Source of the DNA: a virus
Strand: one strand, 5' to 3'
DNA: 24,964 bases
IMG/VR virus record: IMGVR_UViG_3300037170_000012
Location: 1 to 24,964 of that record
How positions within the stretch are numbered: position 1 is the stretch's first letter; each line of letters begins with the position of its first letter. Under the pieces are notes generated by a model that saw nothing but the letters and a program-made list of their open reading frames with translations, had not been told where the DNA came from and ran no database searches. Position numbers and translations under genes: made by a program. Shown here one piece after another: positions 23,603 through 24,964 of the stretch.

Positions 23603-24058
23603 TTACGCCGCCACTGGCGCAACAGGTACTAGTCGTAGTCCTTGGTAACTCTCTTGGATAGCTGCCTTAACAGCTTCCTCTGAATCAGTCTTTTCCAGCT
23701 CTATACGCATCCGGCGTCGGTCGCCCTCAGTTACTCCGAACCTAGCAAGCTGCGAGAGGCAAGCGTTAACTGCCGTGAAAGATATCTGGCCAGTCATATG
23801 ATTCTCTGAGCGCAGAGATAGGTCGAGTGTATCGAGAATAATAAAGGCCATAGCCCAGTCAGACGATGTGTAGTACTGCGCCATACCAGACTCAGCTAGG
23901 GATCCCCATAGGCGGATGACGGACTTAGTCCAACCAACCTTTGCCTCATATGGCAGCTCGACCTTACGGTCCTCTGTCTTCTCAATCTCAGCCTTATGAT
24001 TCCTGCGCCTCGTGGTATCTGAACGTCCAGGTACTGGGCCTCTAGTTGCTACGGTCAT
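23603..24058 (-). CDS. Terminase small subunit
   Basis: 151 residues from ATG at 24058, which forms a TAATG overlap with the preceding stop; an in-frame ATG at 24076 lies inside that gene and is less likely. The basic N-terminus (GRSDTTRRRNHKAE) suggests DNA binding. The core IRLWGSLAESGMAQYYTSSD, the helix ISFTAVNACLSQLARFGVTE and GDRRRMRIELEK match actinophage terminase small subunits. It recognises the packaging site and loads the large subunit encoded two genes downstream. Confidence 0.85.
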   Translation of the reverse strand: MTVATRGPVPGRSDTTRRRNHKAEIEKTEDRKVELPYEAKVGWTKSVIRLWGSLAESGMAQYYTSSDWAMAFIILDTLDLSLRSENHMTGQISFTAVNACLSQLARFGVTEGDRRRMRIELEKTDSEEAVKAAIQESYQGLRLVPVAPVAA

Positions 24059-24288
24059 TAGATTACCTGCGCCCAAGAGTCGGTCGCCCAGAAGGAGATA
24101 TGAGGTTCATTAGTAAAGCCCCAAGAGTTGTCTGGTACATCTGTTACTGGCAGATCATCCACAGCAGCGGCAAAGTAAAAGCCCGCCAGCGAAACTGGTA
24201 GAGAGTCCACGAATAGTTCAGGAGTATCCCAGGCATGAGCTGGGGTCCAAGCTCCACCACTAGGTAGTTCGTCTGTGTATAAGCTCAT
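24058..24288 (-). CDS. Small acidic protein of unknown function, downstream of pup
   Basis: 76 residues (MSLYTDELPSGGAWTPAHAW). It is acidic and aromatic, with repeated Asp/Trp/Phe residues and no Lys or Arg, and is predicted to be strand-rich. It begins one base after the pup stop (TAA followed directly by ATG). The Gly-Gly-Glu codons of pup (GGCGGAGAA) supply its ribosome binding site, so the two are translationally linked. It ends in a TAATG overlap with the terminase small subunit. I do not recognise a family. Co-location with pup makes a functional link possible but unproven. Confidence 0.7.
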   Translation of the reverse strand: MSLYTDELPSGGAWTPAHAWDTPELFVDSLPVSLAGFYFAAAVDDLPVTDVPDNSWGFTNEPHISFWATDSWAQVI

Positions 24289-24501
24289 TTATTCTCCGCC
24301 TTCTTGAACATAGGATTGGGCAAGTACTTCACATCCGTCCAATACGCTGTCAATCTCATCGAGCAGATCGTCCGTAAAGACCAACAAAGCACTGGCCTCT
24401 GGGGATCTTTGTGACCTTTCGAGCGCCGTAATTTCCTCGGGGGATGAACTAACAGTGTCCTGTACTGCCTGTTCTTTCTGCTCACGGATCAGTACCGTCA
24501 T
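24289..24501 (-). CDS. pup: Prokaryotic ubiquitin-like protein Pup (phage-encoded)
   Basis: 70 residues from ATG at 24501; an in-frame start at 24588 would add 29 residues that read as the antiphase of the zinc-ribbon gene, so the downstream start is chosen (AAGGGG 7 bases upstream, ATGA overlap). The C-terminal half is diagnostic: TDDLLDEIDSVL (43-54), then AQSYVQEGGE (61-70). Cellular Pup from Mycobacterium has DDLLDEIDDVL and AYVQKGGQ at the same places. Pup is ligated through its C-terminal Glu to target lysines by PafA and delivers them to the Mpa/ARC-proteasome. Here the end is already Gly-Gly-Glu, so deamidation by Dop should not be needed. The N-terminal half is low-complexity and disordered, as in Pup, with a single lysine (Lys9). 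One residue is missing before the final helix compared with the mycobacterial sequence, and its Phe54 is replaced by Leu. No ligase is encoded in this window, so host PafA would be needed. Confidence 0.9.
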   Translation of the reverse strand: MTVLIREQKEQAVQDTVSSSPEEITALERSQRSPEASALLVFTDDLLDEIDSVLDGCEVLAQSYVQEGGE

Positions 24502-24608
24502 GCCGGCGCCCCTTCGCAGCAAGATTCCTTGTACCCACATTCGGGACAGCGCCAGTGACACTTCGTGGCGTCGTATACATGCCCGCACAAGTCACAAGCT
24601 CGGATCAT
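24498..24608 (-). CDS. Small zinc-ribbon protein upstream of pup
   Basis: 36 residues, read directly from the sequence. It starts MIRACDLCGHVYDAT and continues CHWRCPECGYKESCC. Two CxxC knuckles (Cys5/Cys8 and Cys21/Cys24), plus Cys17, Cys30 and Cys31, form a rubredoxin-like zinc ribbon. Its ATG overlaps the stop of the HNH remnant (ATGA) and its TGA overlaps the pup start (ATGA), a strong sign of translational coupling. Very small zinc-ribbon proteins are frequent in actinophages and have no assigned role. No strong ribosome binding site is visible, so it is probably translated by re-initiation. Confidence 0.75.
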   Translation of the reverse strand: MIRACDLCGHVYDATKCHWRCPECGYKESCCEGAPA

Positions 24609-24759
24609 CGGTTACACTTTCTGCTATTACAAGAACCATGCATTAACTGGAAGTTCTCCATGAGATCAGGACCACCATTAGACAGTGTATCTCTCAGTCA
24701 TGGCGGGCACCATGGTCCTTTCGTATCTGAGTGTCAAACAAAGCTCTATGGTATCCAAA
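24605..24759 (-). pseudogene. Remnant of an HNH endonuclease
   Basis: The frame ending at 24605 reads SNGGPDLMENFQLMHGSCN then SRKCNR, the C-terminal half of a phage HNH nuclease (G-G, N-x2-Q and final H-x3-C-N elements). The preceding half is in another frame: FDTQIRKDHGARHD, a TGA at 24696-24694, then EIHCL, where a W-x-I-D/H-H segment is expected. A stop and a frameshift therefore separate the two halves, and a TAG also lies just upstream of 24759. No start codon with a ribosome binding site gives an intact protein. Either the gene has decayed or the sequence has errors here. Its stop still overlaps the next start. Confidence 0.6.
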
Positions 24760-24964
24760 CTAGATACAAACAATACCTTCTATGGTCTGTCCCCGGCCGG
24801 GCCCGCCAGGAGAGGACTGGCAGCGCCCTGACCAGGGGGAACGCTGCTCCTACTCAGGTGGCAGCGAACGGGGGTCAGAAATAATGGCCTCTGACCAGGA
24901 CTTATATAGCAAAACCGGTATCGACATTTAGAGGCCCTACAACCCGTATCCGATTGCTGGTGAG
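24610..24964 (-). other. Non-coding region with clustered hairpins
   Basis: Apart from the HNH remnant I see no gene here. Between 24792 and 24896 there is a run of inverted repeats: CCCGGCCGGG (24792-24801), GCCAG/CTGGC (24805-24809/24817-24821), CCCT/AGGG (24826-24829/24834-24837), CGCTGC/GCAGCG (24842-24847/24861-24866) and GGTCAGA/TCTGACC (24873-24879/24890-24896). The 9-mer CTGACCAGG occurs at 24828 and 24891. The right edge (24964-24902) is open for 20 codons to a TAA and may be the tail of an upstream gene, with low confidence. The segment is more GC-rich than its surroundings and could be a structured RNA leader or a packaging-site region. Confidence 0.5.

Noticed and set aside
24289-24588. 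Longer form of Pup starting at 24588
   Set aside because: The extra 29 residues overlap the zinc-ribbon gene in another frame and lack Pup-like composition; the start at 24501 has a ribosome binding site and an ATGA overlap.
24732-24737. TTGACA -35 hexamer on the minus strand upstream of the Pup cassette
   Set aside because: No TANNNT element lies 16-18 bases downstream, so it does not make a convincing promoter.
24555-24884. Plus-strand frame of 109 codons across the HNH remnant and hairpin region
   Set aside because: It overlaps the zinc-ribbon gene and HNH motif on the other strand, has no recognisable motif, and all real genes here are on the minus strand.
24780-24900. tRNA or rRNA fragment
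   Set aside because: The clustered hairpins do not form a cloverleaf with a recognisable T-loop and anticodon arm on either strand, and I recognise no rRNA segment.

Overview
The window is a contiguous late (virion structural) module of a tailed siphovirus. Every supportable gene lies on the minus strand, so transcription runs from high to low coordinates. The gene families are those typical of phages of Actinobacteria: a terminase small subunit ending in TEGDRRR, an HK97-type portal, protease and capsid, a frameshifted tail-assembly chaperone and an actinophage-type tail hub. A gene for prokaryotic ubiquitin-like protein (Pup) implies a host with the actinobacterial Pup-proteasome system. 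Base composition looks close to balanced, well below a typical Streptomyces chromosome, so this is probably one of the lower-GC actinophages. I cannot assign a species.

Layout in transcription order. 24964-24610: no intact gene; a cluster of hairpins and a decayed HNH endonuclease. 24608-24058: a 36-residue zinc-ribbon protein, Pup, and a 76-residue unknown, tightly coupled. 24058-21627: terminase small subunit, a small collagen-like protein, terminase large subunit. 21617-14483: a small membrane protein, portal, a 930-residue protein with a C-terminal ADP-ribosyltransferase signature, two small unknowns, prohead protease, and a probable decoration protein behind its own promoter. 14480-9979: a HAD-type phosphatase, major capsid protein, a small helical protein, a fused head-tail connector and a probable tail terminator. 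9955-3039: major tail protein, tail-assembly chaperones with a -1 frameshift, a gp10-like protein, tape measure and distal tail protein. 3039-1: tail hub, a seven-bladed YVTN-type propeller, and a collagen-like fibre that runs off the left edge.

The genes form a nearly gapless operon in which stop and start codons repeatedly overlap (TAATG, ATGA or 8-base overlaps). The packaging genes move DNA through the portal. Protease, capsid and decoration proteins build the head, connector and terminator join head and tail, and tape measure, tail tube and tip proteins build the tail. The propeller and collagen-like proteins are probably host-contacting surfaces.

The most notable content is two candidate host-protein modifiers inside this structural operon. 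One is a Pup that is already in the ligation-ready Gly-Gly-Glu form, just upstream of the terminase. The other is an ADP-ribosyltransferase domain at the end of a large protein encoded directly after the portal, where MuF-type injected proteins usually sit. A tandem-duplicated tail chaperone domain, a HAD phosphatase in the capsid block and near-identical propeller blades are secondary points of interest.
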